DNA from: Hoeflea_A sp040932035
GTDB lineage: Bacteria; Pseudomonadota; Alphaproteobacteria; Rhizobiales; Rhizobiaceae
Reading direction: 5' to 3'
NCBI RefSeq assembly: GCF_040932035.1
Contig: NZ_JBFRBB010000001.1
Span: forward strand, 1,054,001-1,118,000
Length of the DNA: 64,000 nt
Shown: positions 41,944 through 49,818 of the stretch, in pieces
How the letters are laid out: each line of letters begins with the position of its first letter
Position numbering within the stretch: position 1 is the first letter of the stretch
The notes under the pieces: model-generated
What the model was told of the DNA's origin: nothing
The model's input: only the letters and a program-made list of their open reading frames with translations
Database searches by the model: none
Position numbers and translations under genes: made by a program

Positions 41944-44361
41944 ATGAGGACCCATGCGCAAGTTGTGGTCATCGGCGGCGGCCTGGTCGGCTGCTCCATC
42001 CTCTATCATCTGGCCAAACTCGGCTGGACGGATTGCGTGCTGCTTGAACGGGACGAATTGACCAGCGGTTCCACCTGGCATGCCGCAGCAAATATTCACG
42101 GTTTGCACGACAGCACCAATATCAGCCGCATTCAGCACTACACGATGAACCTCTACAAGGATCTGGAAAAGGAAACCGGGCAGGGCTGCGGTGTCTTTCA
42201 GCCGGGTTCCCTCTACCTTGCCCAAACCGAAGAGCGCGAACACCAGCTTCGCCTTCAGGCGGCGAAGGCAAGATATTACGGCATGAACTTTCACGAAATC
42301 AGCCGTGAAGAAGCCGAAAAGCTGCATCCGCTGGCCAATTTCGATGGAATTCGCTGCATCATGTTTGAACCGGACGGCGGCAATGTCGACCCGTCCGGTG
42401 TCACCATGGCCTATGCCGCCGGTGCGCGGCAGATGGGCGCTGAAATCGAGCGTTTTACACCAGTCACGGCAACCGTCCCGCAGCCCGACGGAAGCTGGAT
42501 CGTTGAGACGACGAAGGGCAACATCCACACACAGTGGATCGTCAACGCAGCGGGCCTGTGGGGACGTGAGGTTGCGGCCATGGCCGGCCTTGAATTGCCG
42601 CTGGTGCCCACCGAACATCAGTATTTTGTCACCGAGACCTTGCCGGAAATCGACGCGATGGACCGGCGTCTGCCGTCGATCGCCGACCGCGATGGCGAAT
42701 ACTATCTGCGCCAGGAGGGAAAGGGCCTGCTGATCGGCGCCTATGAAAAGGACATGCGATTTTGGGCCGAGGACGGCACGCCGCTGGATTTCGGCCACGA
42801 GCTCTTTGCCGACGATCTCGACCGGATCATGGACAATGTCATGCGGGCGATGGACCGTGTTCCGGCCGCTGCAAGCGCAGGCGTTAAACGGGTGATCAAC
42901 GGTCCGATGATCTGGTCGCCCGATTCCAGCGCGCTGTTCGGCCAGGTGCCCGAACTGAAGAACTATTTCTGCTGCAACGGCATCATTCCCGGATTCTCGC
43001 AATCGGGCGGCCTCGGTCTCATGACCGCCGAATGGATCGTCGAGGGCGAGCCGACGCTCGACATGTTCGCCTGGGACCTGGCGCGGTTCGGCGAATGGGC
43101 CGACAGAAAATTCACCAGGGCCCGTGTCGAAGACCAGTACACTCACCGCTTCAGTATTCACTTTCCCAATGAGGAACGAAGTGCGGGCCGTCCGGCGCGA
43201 GTACGCCCTGCCTACGAGATGCAAAAGGAGATCGGCGCGGTCTTCGGTCTCAACTGCGGGTGGGAACATCCCCTGTGGTTTGCCGACAAGGCCGGCGTTG
43301 AGGAAACCAACGGATTTACCCGCCAGAACTGGTTTGAGCCGGTCGGCCGCGAGGTCAACATGCTGCGCGAGAGTGCGGGCGTCATCGATATCTCCAACTT
43401 CGCCAATTACATGATCAAGGGGCCGGGTGCTGCCGATTGGCTGAATGCGCTTTTGGCCAACAAGGTGCCGACAAAGATCGGGCGCTCTTGCCTCAGCCCG
43501 CTGATCGGCGTGCGTGGCGGCGTTGCCGGCGATTTCACCGTCACCAAGCTTGCCGAGGATGAATTCATGATGGTGGGCTCGGGCATGGCCGAGCGCTACC
43601 ATAAGCGCTTCTTCGATATGGTCGAATTGCCCGAGGGAACGACCTTCGAAGCCAAGACCGACGATATCTGCGGCTTCAATGTTGCCGGACCCAAATCGCG
43701 CGAGCTCCTGCAGCGCCTGACCAATGCCGATCTTTCAACGCCGGAATTTCCCTTCATGAGTTCCAGGCGCATTGATGTTGCCGGCGTCAAGTGCATCGCC
43801 ATCCGTGTGAGTTTCACAGGCGATCTCGGGTGGGAACTCCATTGCGCCGAGAAAGATCACATGCAGCTGTGTGCATCGTTGCTGGACGCTGCAAAGGATG
43901 TCGGCGGCGGTCCGGTGGGTTCGCGTGCGCTTGGAAGTCTGCGCATCGAAAAGGGCTATGGAAGCTGGGGCAGGGAATACAGCCCCGAATACTGGCCCCA
44001 CGAAGTCGGCCTGGAGAAACTGGTCAAGCTCGACAAGGATTTCCTCAACAAGGAGGCCTTTCTTGCCGTCAAGGACAAGGCCCCGCGCGAGCGCCTGTCG
44101 GTTTTCGAGGTCAAGGCCGACAACGATGCCGACGCGTCGGGCGGTGAGCCGATATTCCTCGCCGATGGCACGCCGGTCGGACGCGTAACCTCCGGGGCCT
44201 ACGGCTATTCCGTCGGCAAGTCGCTGGCCCTTGGCTACGCAAAGGAAGGTACTGCAAATCCGGGAGATACGGTGGAAATCTTCATTCTCGGCAAGGCGCA
44301 CAAGGCGACTTTGCTTGCCGAGCCGCCCTTCGATCCGGCAGGTGGACGGCTTCGCGCATAA
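41944..44361 (+). CDS. Dimethylglycine/sarcosine dehydrogenase-like FAD oxidoreductase with GcvT domain
   Basis: 805 residues from the ATG at 41944. Residues 1-~400: DAO-type FAD oxidoreductase with VVIGGGLVGCSILYHLAKLG, and GSTWHAAANIHGLH, where His is the covalent flavin site in this family. Residues ~430-800: GcvT aminomethyltransferase fold (RESAGVIDISNFANYMIKGPGA, FTGDLGWELHC, RIEKGYGSWGREYSPEYWP). Such fusions oxidatively demethylate N-methylglycines and pass the C1 unit to tetrahydrofolate. Placement opposite GlxA- and LysR-type regulators fits betaine/methylamine-like catabolism (inference). The exact substrate is open. Confidence 0.87.
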   Translation: MRTHAQVVVIGGGLVGCSILYHLAKLGWTDCVLLERDELTSGSTWHAAANIHGLHDSTNISRIQHYTMNLYKDLEKETGQGCGVFQPGSLYLAQTEEREHQLRLQAAKARYYGMNFHEISREEAEKLHPLANFDGIRCIMFEPDGGNVDPSGVTMAYAAGARQMGAEIERFTPVTATVPQPDGSWIVETTKGNIHTQWIVNAAGLWGREVAAMAGLELPLVPTEHQYFVTETLPEIDAMDRRLPSIADRDGEYYLRQEGKGLLIGAYEKDMRFWAEDGTPLDFGHELFADDLDRIMDNVMRAMDRVPAAASAGVKRVINGPMIWSPDSSALFGQVPELKNYFCCNGIIPGFSQSGGLGLMTAEWIVEGEPTLDMFAWDLARFGEWADRKFTRARVEDQYTHRFSIHFPNEERSAGRPARVRPAYEMQKEIGAVFGLNCGWEHPLWFADKAGVEETNGFTRQNWFEPVGREVNMLRESAGVIDISNFANYMIKGPGAADWLNALLANKVPTKIGRSCLSPLIGVRGGVAGDFTVTKLAEDEFMMVGSGMAERYHKRFFDMVELPEGTTFEAKTDDICGFNVAGPKSRELLQRLTNADLSTPEFPFMSSRRIDVAGVKCIAIRVSFTGDLGWELHCAEKDHMQLCASLLDAAKDVGGGPVGSRALGSLRIEKGYGSWGREYSPEYWPHEVGLEKLVKLDKDFLNKEAFLAVKDKAPRERLSVFEVKADNDADASGGEPIFLADGTPVGRVTSGAYGYSVGKSLALGYAKEGTANPGDTVEIFILGKAHKATLLAEPPFDPAGGRLRA

Positions 44362-44406
44362 ATCTCAAGCCGGGTGGGCGATTAATGCGGTCGGCGAGGT
44401 AATCCG

Positions 44407-45285
44407 TCAGGTCGTGATGTTCTTTTGAAGCCAGTTTCGAAACGTCTTGGCGGGCTGGCTCATGGACGGCGTTTCGTCCGACAGATAATAGAGCCACGGG
44501 CTTTCGATATTCAGTTCAAACGGCACCACCAGCAGATTGCGTGCGAGGTAAATGCCGACCAGTGAGTTCGGGACTGCTGCGCAGCCAAGGCCCTGTGAAG
44601 CCAGTTCAAGGGCAATGGCTGTTGAGTTGGTCTTGATGCCGCCGTCGGAGTTGATCGACTTGAGATTGAATTCCGCCGCGATACTTTGCCAGTGAACCGG
44701 GCGGCCAAGCACATGGATAAGATCGGCTTCCTGTAGTTGGCGGGGTTCCGCCAGGCGCTTGCCGGCAACTTTATAGTCGGGTGCGCAAACGACGGCGAGC
44801 TTTTCGGCCCAAAGCGGCACCACGCCTGCCGGTGCGTCATCCTGATGATTGATGGTCAGTCGAATGTCGGCGACCTCCGGTTCCACATCGGTCCAGATGG
44901 TTCCATGGACAGTAATTTCGATATCCGGATGAAGTGCCTGGAACTCCCGAATGCGGCCCGGAAGCCAGTTTTCCGACAGGCTGATGGGACAGGAAACGAC
45001 AACGCTCTTCTTGTGGGTGCCAGATATGATCGCTTCCGTTGCCGCGTCGATCTGCTTGAGCGCCTGCCTGACGCTTGCAAGATAGGCAACCCCAAGCTCC
45101 GTCAACGCAAGGCTTCGCGAATAGCGAATGAAAAGCGGACGCCCGATGAAGTCTTCCAGCGACCGCACATGGTTGCTGATGGCGGATTGCGTGTAGTTCA
45201 GTTCCTCCGCCGCCGCGGTGAAACTGAGATGGCGTGCGGCGGCCTCGAAAGAGCGGACATAGGAAAGGTGAGGCGTGTGTTTCAT
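44407..45285 (-). CDS. LysR-family transcriptional regulator (GcvA-like)
   Basis: 292 residues. Helix-turn-helix at residues ~10-65 (RSFEAAARHLSFTAAAEELNYTQSAISNHVRSLED). The LysR effector domain follows, with SQGLGCAAVPNSLVG near the end. The sequence is of the GcvA type. It overlaps the GlxA-like gene by four bases, so it belongs to the aminotransferase operon. An LTTR-like dyad lies upstream of that operon at 47545-47567. Confidence 0.9.
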   Translation of the reverse strand: MKHTPHLSYVRSFEAAARHLSFTAAAEELNYTQSAISNHVRSLEDFIGRPLFIRYSRSLALTELGVAYLASVRQALKQIDAATEAIISGTHKKSVVVSCPISLSENWLPGRIREFQALHPDIEITVHGTIWTDVEPEVADIRLTINHQDDAPAGVVPLWAEKLAVVCAPDYKVAGKRLAEPRQLQEADLIHVLGRPVHWQSIAAEFNLKSINSDGGIKTNSTAIALELASQGLGCAAVPNSLVGIYLARNLLVVPFELNIESPWLYYLSDETPSMSQPAKTFRNWLQKNITT

Positions 45286-46283
45286 TGGGCAAACCCCTGT
45301 CGCCGTCTTCCAAACAGCTTTTCCTTGCGCAGCCCGTGCGGGGAATTGTCAAAGCGCCGCCGGAAAAGCTTGGAAAAGTGAGCCGGAGAGGAAAATCCGC
45401 AGGCAACCGCGATATCGATGATTTTCATGTCTGTTTGCTCCAGCAGATTGCGGGCACGCTGCAGGCGAAGTTCGGTAAAATAGCGCTTTGGCGTTTGTCC
45501 GAGATAGCGCTGAAACAGCCGCTCCAATTGCCGGGTTGAGATGTTGACCCGCTTGGCCAATTCAGACGAGCTCAGGCCGTCTTCGATATTCTGCTCCATC
45601 TCGTGGATCACATGCGACAGTTTCGTATGGCGCAGATTGATCCGGTCCGGAACCGAAACGCGGGCATCATGCTGGATCACCCGGATGCTTGAATAATTAA
45701 GCTGCTGGGCCACCGCATCGGCAAGCTCTTCTCCTTCGAGTTCGGAAACCAGGTGCAGCATCAGGTCTATGCCCGAAGTGCCGCCGGCCGTCGAATACCG
45801 GTTCTCGTCGCCCGTATAGGTCCAGGTTGTCAGATCGACCTGCGGGAACGCCTCCCGGAAGCTGTCCTGGTTCTCCCAGTGGATTGTTGCCCTTCTGCCG
45901 TCGAGGAGACCAGCCTTGGCCATCGTGTAGGCGCCGGTGCAAAGTCCGCCAACGGAAAGACCCTTGCGGGCTTCGCGGCGCAGCCAGTGAACAACGGTCT
46001 GGGTCGTCGCCTCGTCGATATGCGCACCGCCGCAGATCAGGATCGTGTCGTCCCTGGACAGGACCTCGAGCCCTGTATGCACCTCGAAGTCCGTGCCGAG
46101 GGACGAACGCGCCGGCTGTCCGTCCTCCGAGCAAAGAACCCACTCGAACAGTTTCCTGCCTGCGATGCGGTTGGATATCCGCAATGTCTCGAGGGCAGTG
46201 GAGAGCGACAGGATCGAAAAATCCGTCAACAACAAAAAGATGTAACGCTTTGGTTTTTCGACGCTATCCGCGTTTTGTTCCAT
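45282..46283 (-). CDS. GlxA-family AraC-type transcriptional regulator
   Basis: 333 residues. The N-terminal ~190 residues are a DJ-1/PfpI-like amidotransferase fold (FLLLTDFSILSLSTALETLRI, GGLCTGAYTMAKAGLLDG with the nucleophile-elbow-like Cys). The C-terminus is an AraC double helix-turn-helix (LAKRVNISTRQLERLFQRYLG, IDIAVACGFSSPAHFSKLFRRRF). GlxA-type regulators control choline, betaine, carnitine and sarcosine catabolism in pseudomonads. That matches the neighbouring dimethylglycine-dehydrogenase-like gene. Confidence 0.9.
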   Translation of the reverse strand: MEQNADSVEKPKRYIFLLLTDFSILSLSTALETLRISNRIAGRKLFEWVLCSEDGQPARSSLGTDFEVHTGLEVLSRDDTILICGGAHIDEATTQTVVHWLRREARKGLSVGGLCTGAYTMAKAGLLDGRRATIHWENQDSFREAFPQVDLTTWTYTGDENRYSTAGGTSGIDLMLHLVSELEGEELADAVAQQLNYSSIRVIQHDARVSVPDRINLRHTKLSHVIHEMEQNIEDGLSSSELAKRVNISTRQLERLFQRYLGQTPKRYFTELRLQRARNLLEQTDMKIIDIAVACGFSSPAHFSKLFRRRFDNSPHGLRKEKLFGRRRQGFAQ

Positions 46284-46320
46284 GATCGCCGTCCGCAGGC
46301 CGAATTGTCAGGTTTACCGG

Positions 46321-47454
46321 TTATCTCAGCCCCACGCGATCAAGCGCGGTGGAAAGGGTTGCAACCGTACCCTCGATGTCACCAAGCTTGTCGAGGCCGA
46401 AAAGGCCAAGCCGGAAGGTTGAGAAACCCTCGGGTTCGTCGCAGCGCAAAGGCACGCCGGCGGCGATCTGAACACCGTTTTGCACAAAGGCGCTTCCATT
46501 TTGCACGGAGGCGTCGTCGGCGTAGCAAACAACGACCCCCGGAGCTTCGTAACCGTCGGCGGCAACCGATACCAGGCCACGCTGCTTGAGCATGTCGCGA
46601 ACCCGCTTTCCAAGCTCGAATTGCGCGCCTTTCAGCTTTTCAAAGCCGACTTCGCTGCATTCCAGGATGACGTCGCGGAACGCGGCCAGCGCGTCGGTCG
46701 GCATTGTTGCGTGGTAGGCATGCCCGCCGTTTTCATAGGCCGTCATAATATTCGACCAGGTTTTGAGGTTTGCGGCGAAACTGTCCGATTCGGTGGTTTC
46801 GAGACGCGCGAATGCGTCCTGGTTCATCATCACAATCCCGGCGCAGGGCGATGATGACCAGCCCTTTTGCGGTGCTGAGATCAGGACGTCGACGCCCAGT
46901 GCCTTCATATCGACCCAGATGCAGCCCGAGGCGATGCAGTCGAGAACCAGCAGTGCTCCCACGGAATGCGCGGCGGCCGAAATCTCTTTGATGTAGTCGT
47001 CCGGCATCAGTATCCCGGAGGACGTTTCAACATGGGGAACAAAGACGATGCCGGGTTTTTGCGTCCGGATAGTTTCAACCGATTCTTCGACCGGAACCGG
47101 CCGGAACGGCGCCTTTGGTTCCTGTGCGGTCTGACGGGCCTTCAAAACCGTGTGGCTGCGATTGAACTTCCCGGCGTCCAGAATCTGCGTCCAGCGGAAG
47201 GAAAACCAGCCGTTGCGGATGGTGACGACATCGGCGTCCTGGGCAAACTGCCTGGCGACCGACTCCATGGCGAATGTACCGCCGCCGGGCACCAGCGCCA
47301 GGTGGTCCGCGCTGTAGACGGATTTCAGGTTGGATGAGATGTCCCGCATCACATTTTGAAACCGCTGGCTCATATGATTGAGGGAACGGTCTGTGAAAAC
47401 CACTGAAAACTCGACGAGGCCGTCCGGGTCAACCTTGGAAGCGGATTTGAGCAT
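46321..47454 (-). CDS. Class V PLP aminotransferase (alanine/serine--glyoxylate type)
   Basis: 377 residues. Fold type I class V pattern: LVPGGGTFAMESVARQF for PLP phosphate contacts, VLDCIASGCIWVDMKALGVDV with the PLP-binding Asp, and LISAPQKGWSSSPCAGIVMM with the Schiff-base Lys. It resembles alanine- or serine-glyoxylate aminotransferases. First gene of an operon with the GlxA- and LysR-type regulators. It may supply or consume glycine/glyoxylate linked to the dehydrogenase-GcvT protein (inference). Confidence 0.85.
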   Translation of the reverse strand: MLKSASKVDPDGLVEFSVVFTDRSLNHMSQRFQNVMRDISSNLKSVYSADHLALVPGGGTFAMESVARQFAQDADVVTIRNGWFSFRWTQILDAGKFNRSHTVLKARQTAQEPKAPFRPVPVEESVETIRTQKPGIVFVPHVETSSGILMPDDYIKEISAAAHSVGALLVLDCIASGCIWVDMKALGVDVLISAPQKGWSSSPCAGIVMMNQDAFARLETTESDSFAANLKTWSNIMTAYENGGHAYHATMPTDALAAFRDVILECSEVGFEKLKGAQFELGKRVRDMLKQRGLVSVAADGYEAPGVVVCYADDASVQNGSAFVQNGVQIAAGVPLRCDEPEGFSTFRLGLFGLDKLGDIEGTVATLSTALDRVGLR

Positions 47455-47544
47455 CGGTCTGTGATCCTTGTTTGCGGGGCAATTGGCTTTGCCGGAAATG
47501 AAAAAACCTGCATTGCGCTAAATAGGCCCCGTGTCAAATTTCGT

Positions 47545-47567
47545 TTTCTTAGTCAAAGGCTAAGAAA
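47545..47567. promoter_or_regulatory. LTTR-like dyad TTTCTTAG-N7-CTAAGAAA
   Basis: A perfect 8-base inverted repeat with a 7-base spacer containing the T-N11-A arrangement of LysR binding sites. It lies 91-113 bases upstream of the aminotransferase ATG, the usual distance for an LTTR activation site. The LysR gene of the same operon is the obvious candidate binder. Confidence 0.6.
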
Positions 47568-47631
47568 TAGTCATTTGGCGCGTAAGAGGCTTTGCGGGCG
47601 GCGCATTCGCTGGCAGTATGGACGCCTCGCT

Positions 47632-47645
47632 TTGACCTAGCTCAA
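47632..47645. promoter_or_regulatory. Fnr/Nnr-type box TTGACCTAGCTCAA upstream of the Crp/Fnr gene
   Basis: TTGA-N6-TCAA matches the two-fold Fnr/Dnr box pattern and lies 52 bases before the regulator's ATG at 47698. It suggests control by an oxygen-responsive FnrL or autoregulation. Confidence 0.6.
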
Positions 47646-47697
47646 TGTGATAAAATCTGCGCTTTGCTAACTTAACGCATTATCTCAAGTGGGAAAT

Positions 47698-48411
47698 ATG
47701 ATCATGCAACAGATCGGCGACCGGCAGATTGCAATGGAGTCGATCCTGTTGGCGAGTGCGCCTGGGGATGTTGCCGACGCCATTCTTGCGCAATCCGAAG
47801 CCCGCAGTTTTGATCGGGGTGCAACGATATTCCTGCAGGCCGAACCCGCTCACAGCGTCTATGTCGTGCTCGGCGGCTGGGTAAAGCTGTTCCGTATATC
47901 GCAAAACGGCGCGGAGGCCGTCGTCAGCGTTCTGACAAAAGGCCAGAGCTTCGGTGAAGCTGTGGCGTTTCGCAATGATGTCTACCCGGTTACCGCTGAG
48001 GCGGCGACCGATTGCAGGGTCTTGCAGGTGCGCGCCAGCCTTATTTTGACAATGATGAAATCGCGTCCGGAAGTCTGCACGGCGATGCTTGCATCGACCT
48101 ATAAACACCTGCACGACCTCGTAGCACAGGTGGAGCAGCTAACGGCCCAGACCGGAGCGCAGCGGGTGGCCGAATTTCTGCTGGAATTGTGTCCGGTAGA
48201 CGAAGGCCCGTGCGCCGTGACGCTTCCATACGACAAGGTACTGATAGCCGGCAGGCTGGGCATGAAGCCCGAGAGCCTGTCGCGCGCCTTTGCGCGTCTG
48301 CGCTCCATCGGCGTGAAGGTAAACCAGAACCATGCCGCCATTTCCGACGTTGCGCGTCTGCATAATTATGTCGAGTCTGACAGGGCCGAAGCCTGGAGCA
48401 GGGCACAGTGA
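47698..48411 (+). CDS. nnrR: Crp/Fnr-family regulator, Nnr/Dnr-type (nitric-oxide-responsive)
   Basis: 237 residues from the ATG at 47698; ATG 47704 is equally placed. The N-terminal cyclic-nucleotide-like barrel (ARSFDRGATIFLQAEPAHSVYVVLGG) lacks the Cys cluster of oxygen-sensing Fnr. The C-terminal helix-turn-helix (VLIAGRLGMKPESLSRAFARLRSIG) has the ES-SR recognition pattern that reads TTGA-type boxes. Adjacent to norCBQDEF and with an Nnr-like box before norC, it is most likely the NO-responsive activator of denitrification. The symbol is assigned by context, not by a diagnostic residue. Confidence 0.8.
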   Translation: MIMQQIGDRQIAMESILLASAPGDVADAILAQSEARSFDRGATIFLQAEPAHSVYVVLGGWVKLFRISQNGAEAVVSVLTKGQSFGEAVAFRNDVYPVTAEAATDCRVLQVRASLILTMMKSRPEVCTAMLASTYKHLHDLVAQVEQLTAQTGAQRVAEFLLELCPVDEGPCAVTLPYDKVLIAGRLGMKPESLSRAFARLRSIGVKVNQNHAAISDVARLHNYVESDRAEAWSRAQ

Positions 48412-48995
48412 ACGGCAGGCTCGACAAAGTCTATTCCGCTATCGATGCGGCCAACTCGGCCGACCCGACACTCGAGCATGATGAGAATGCCGAGCTGCCG
48501 GCGGCGCTTCTTTACGGGCACCGCATGTCGGCGGAACTGGAGCGCATTGCCCACGGCGCCAGCGAACACCTGAAGATCGCAGCGCGAGGCCAGCACATCG
48601 AGCGCTGGAAAATGCCGCGCAATTCCTATCCCGAAGGCCGAGCCGGATATCTGACCTGGCGCAAGGCGCAGGCGGCCTTTCATGCGCAGCGCGTCGCCGA
48701 GATCATGGCGGGAGCCGGCTACGACAGGAACGATCGCGATCGGGTGGAACAATTGCTGCGCAAGGAAGGCATCAAGCGCGATGCGGAAGTGCAGATGCTC
48801 GAGGATGTCGCCTGTCTGGTGTTTTTGAAGTGGTACTTTAAGGAATTTTCTGAAGGACATGAAACAGAAAAGATTTTGAGAATCGTGTCAAAAACGGCGC
48901 GCAAGATGTCGGCGGAGGGCCGAGCGCGGGTACTTGCCGAGTTCGAGTTGCCGCCCGAGCTGCGTGCCGCGGTGGACATTCAGGCCGATTTATAG
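48408..48995 (+). CDS. DUF4202 family protein
   Basis: 195 residues from a GTG that overlaps the Crp/Fnr stop by four bases. HIERWKMPRNSYPEGRAGYLTWRKAQ is the most distinctive segment of DUF4202. An acidic/His-rich helical core (EIMAGAGYDRNDRDRVEQLLRKEG, EVQMLEDVACLVFLKWYF) recalls HD-type folds. Function unknown; translational coupling to nnrR implies a role in NO response or denitrification. Its stop overlaps the convergent norF stop. Confidence 0.8.
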   Translation: MNGRLDKVYSAIDAANSADPTLEHDENAELPAALLYGHRMSAELERIAHGASEHLKIAARGQHIERWKMPRNSYPEGRAGYLTWRKAQAAFHAQRVAEIMAGAGYDRNDRDRVEQLLRKEGIKRDAEVQMLEDVACLVFLKWYFKEFSEGHETEKILRIVSKTARKMSAEGRARVLAEFELPPELRAAVDIQADL

Positions 48996-49256
48996 CCCGG
49001 GTATCAAATAGAGCGCGAGCAGAAGCGCCATGAACAAACCGATGGCCAGATTGAATCCGCGCAGCCAAAAAGGCGCTTCGGCAAGCCCCAGATAGTGCGA
49101 TAAAATCAGCCGCGCCTTGAAATAGGCAAGCATCAGAATTGCAGCTCCCGCAACATGTCCGGCATCGCCGGTGTCGACGGCCAGCGCTGCCGCGGTGCTG
49201 CCGAAACTGAGCGCCAGGAGCCAGCCCCAGCTGCGCCATAAAACATCGGCCATCAT
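48990..49256 (-). CDS. norF: NorF-like small membrane protein (cytochrome oxidase subunit IV family)
   Basis: 88 residues with three membrane segments (GWLLALSFGSTAAALAV, VAGAAILMLAYFKARLIL, LAIGLFMALLLALYLI). The central AYFKARLILSHYLGL is the prokaryotic COX4/NorF signature. It is the last gene of the nor operon, four bases from norE. It is thought to assist NO reductase maturation or activity. Confidence 0.82.
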   Translation of the reverse strand: MMADVLWRSWGWLLALSFGSTAAALAVDTGDAGHVAGAAILMLAYFKARLILSHYLGLAEAPFWLRGFNLAIGLFMALLLALYLIPGL

Positions 49257-49260
49257 CGCC

Positions 49261-49818
49261 TTACCTCAACAGATAGATCACCGGAAACAAAAGCACCCAG
49301 ACGAGATCGACCATGTGCCAGAAGGCGGTTCCGGTTTCGATGTTGCGCGGACTGTCGCGCCAGGCAGCGAGCGCCAGAATGATGATGCCAGCCACCACAT
49401 GGGCCGCGTGAAAACCCGTCAGCAGATAATAGAATGTGAAGAACGGATGGGTTTCCGTACCAATACCGGCGGACGCTTTGTCGATATATTCGATGGCCTT
49501 GACCCAGAGGAAAACCCCTCCGAGGCCCGCCGCAGCGCCAAGCCACAGTCGTGCCTCAACGCGGTTGCCGGCGGTGCTGAGCCGCGCTGCGAGGGCGGCG
49601 CACAGGCCGCTTGTTATCAGCACCGCAGTGTTGATGCCGCCCGCCGCACGGTCGAGATGATCCTGCGCGGCTGCAAAGCCTGCCGGATCAGTGATCCGGA
49701 CGGATAGAAAGGCGGCAAGTCCCGCACCGAACACCAGCAATTCGCTGACGATGAGAACCCACATCATCAGATCGCCGGGCAGTTGCGAAAGCGCGTCTTC
49801 TTCGCGTTGCGCCGTCAT
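49261..49818 (-). CDS. norE: NorE, cytochrome-oxidase-subunit-III-like protein
   Basis: 185 residues with five hydrophobic segments. LPGDLMMWVLIVSELLVFGAGLAAF near the start and TFYYLLTGFHAAHVVAGIIIL are typical of the COX3/NorE family. The last segment is HMVDLVWVLLFPVIYLL. It overlaps the norD stop by four bases. Confidence 0.88.
   Translation of the reverse strand: MTAQREEDALSQLPGDLMMWVLIVSELLVFGAGLAAFLSVRITDPAGFAAAQDHLDRAAGGINTAVLITSGLCAALAARLSTAGNRVEARLWLGAAAGLGGVFLWVKAIEYIDKASAGIGTETHPFFTFYYLLTGFHAAHVVAGIIILALAAWRDSPRNIETGTAFWHMVDLVWVLLFPVIYLLR

Noticed and set aside
41893..43602. 569-codon open frame on the reverse strand
   Set aside because: It is antisense to the dimethylglycine-dehydrogenase-like gene, has no family features, and arises from GC-rich codon structure.
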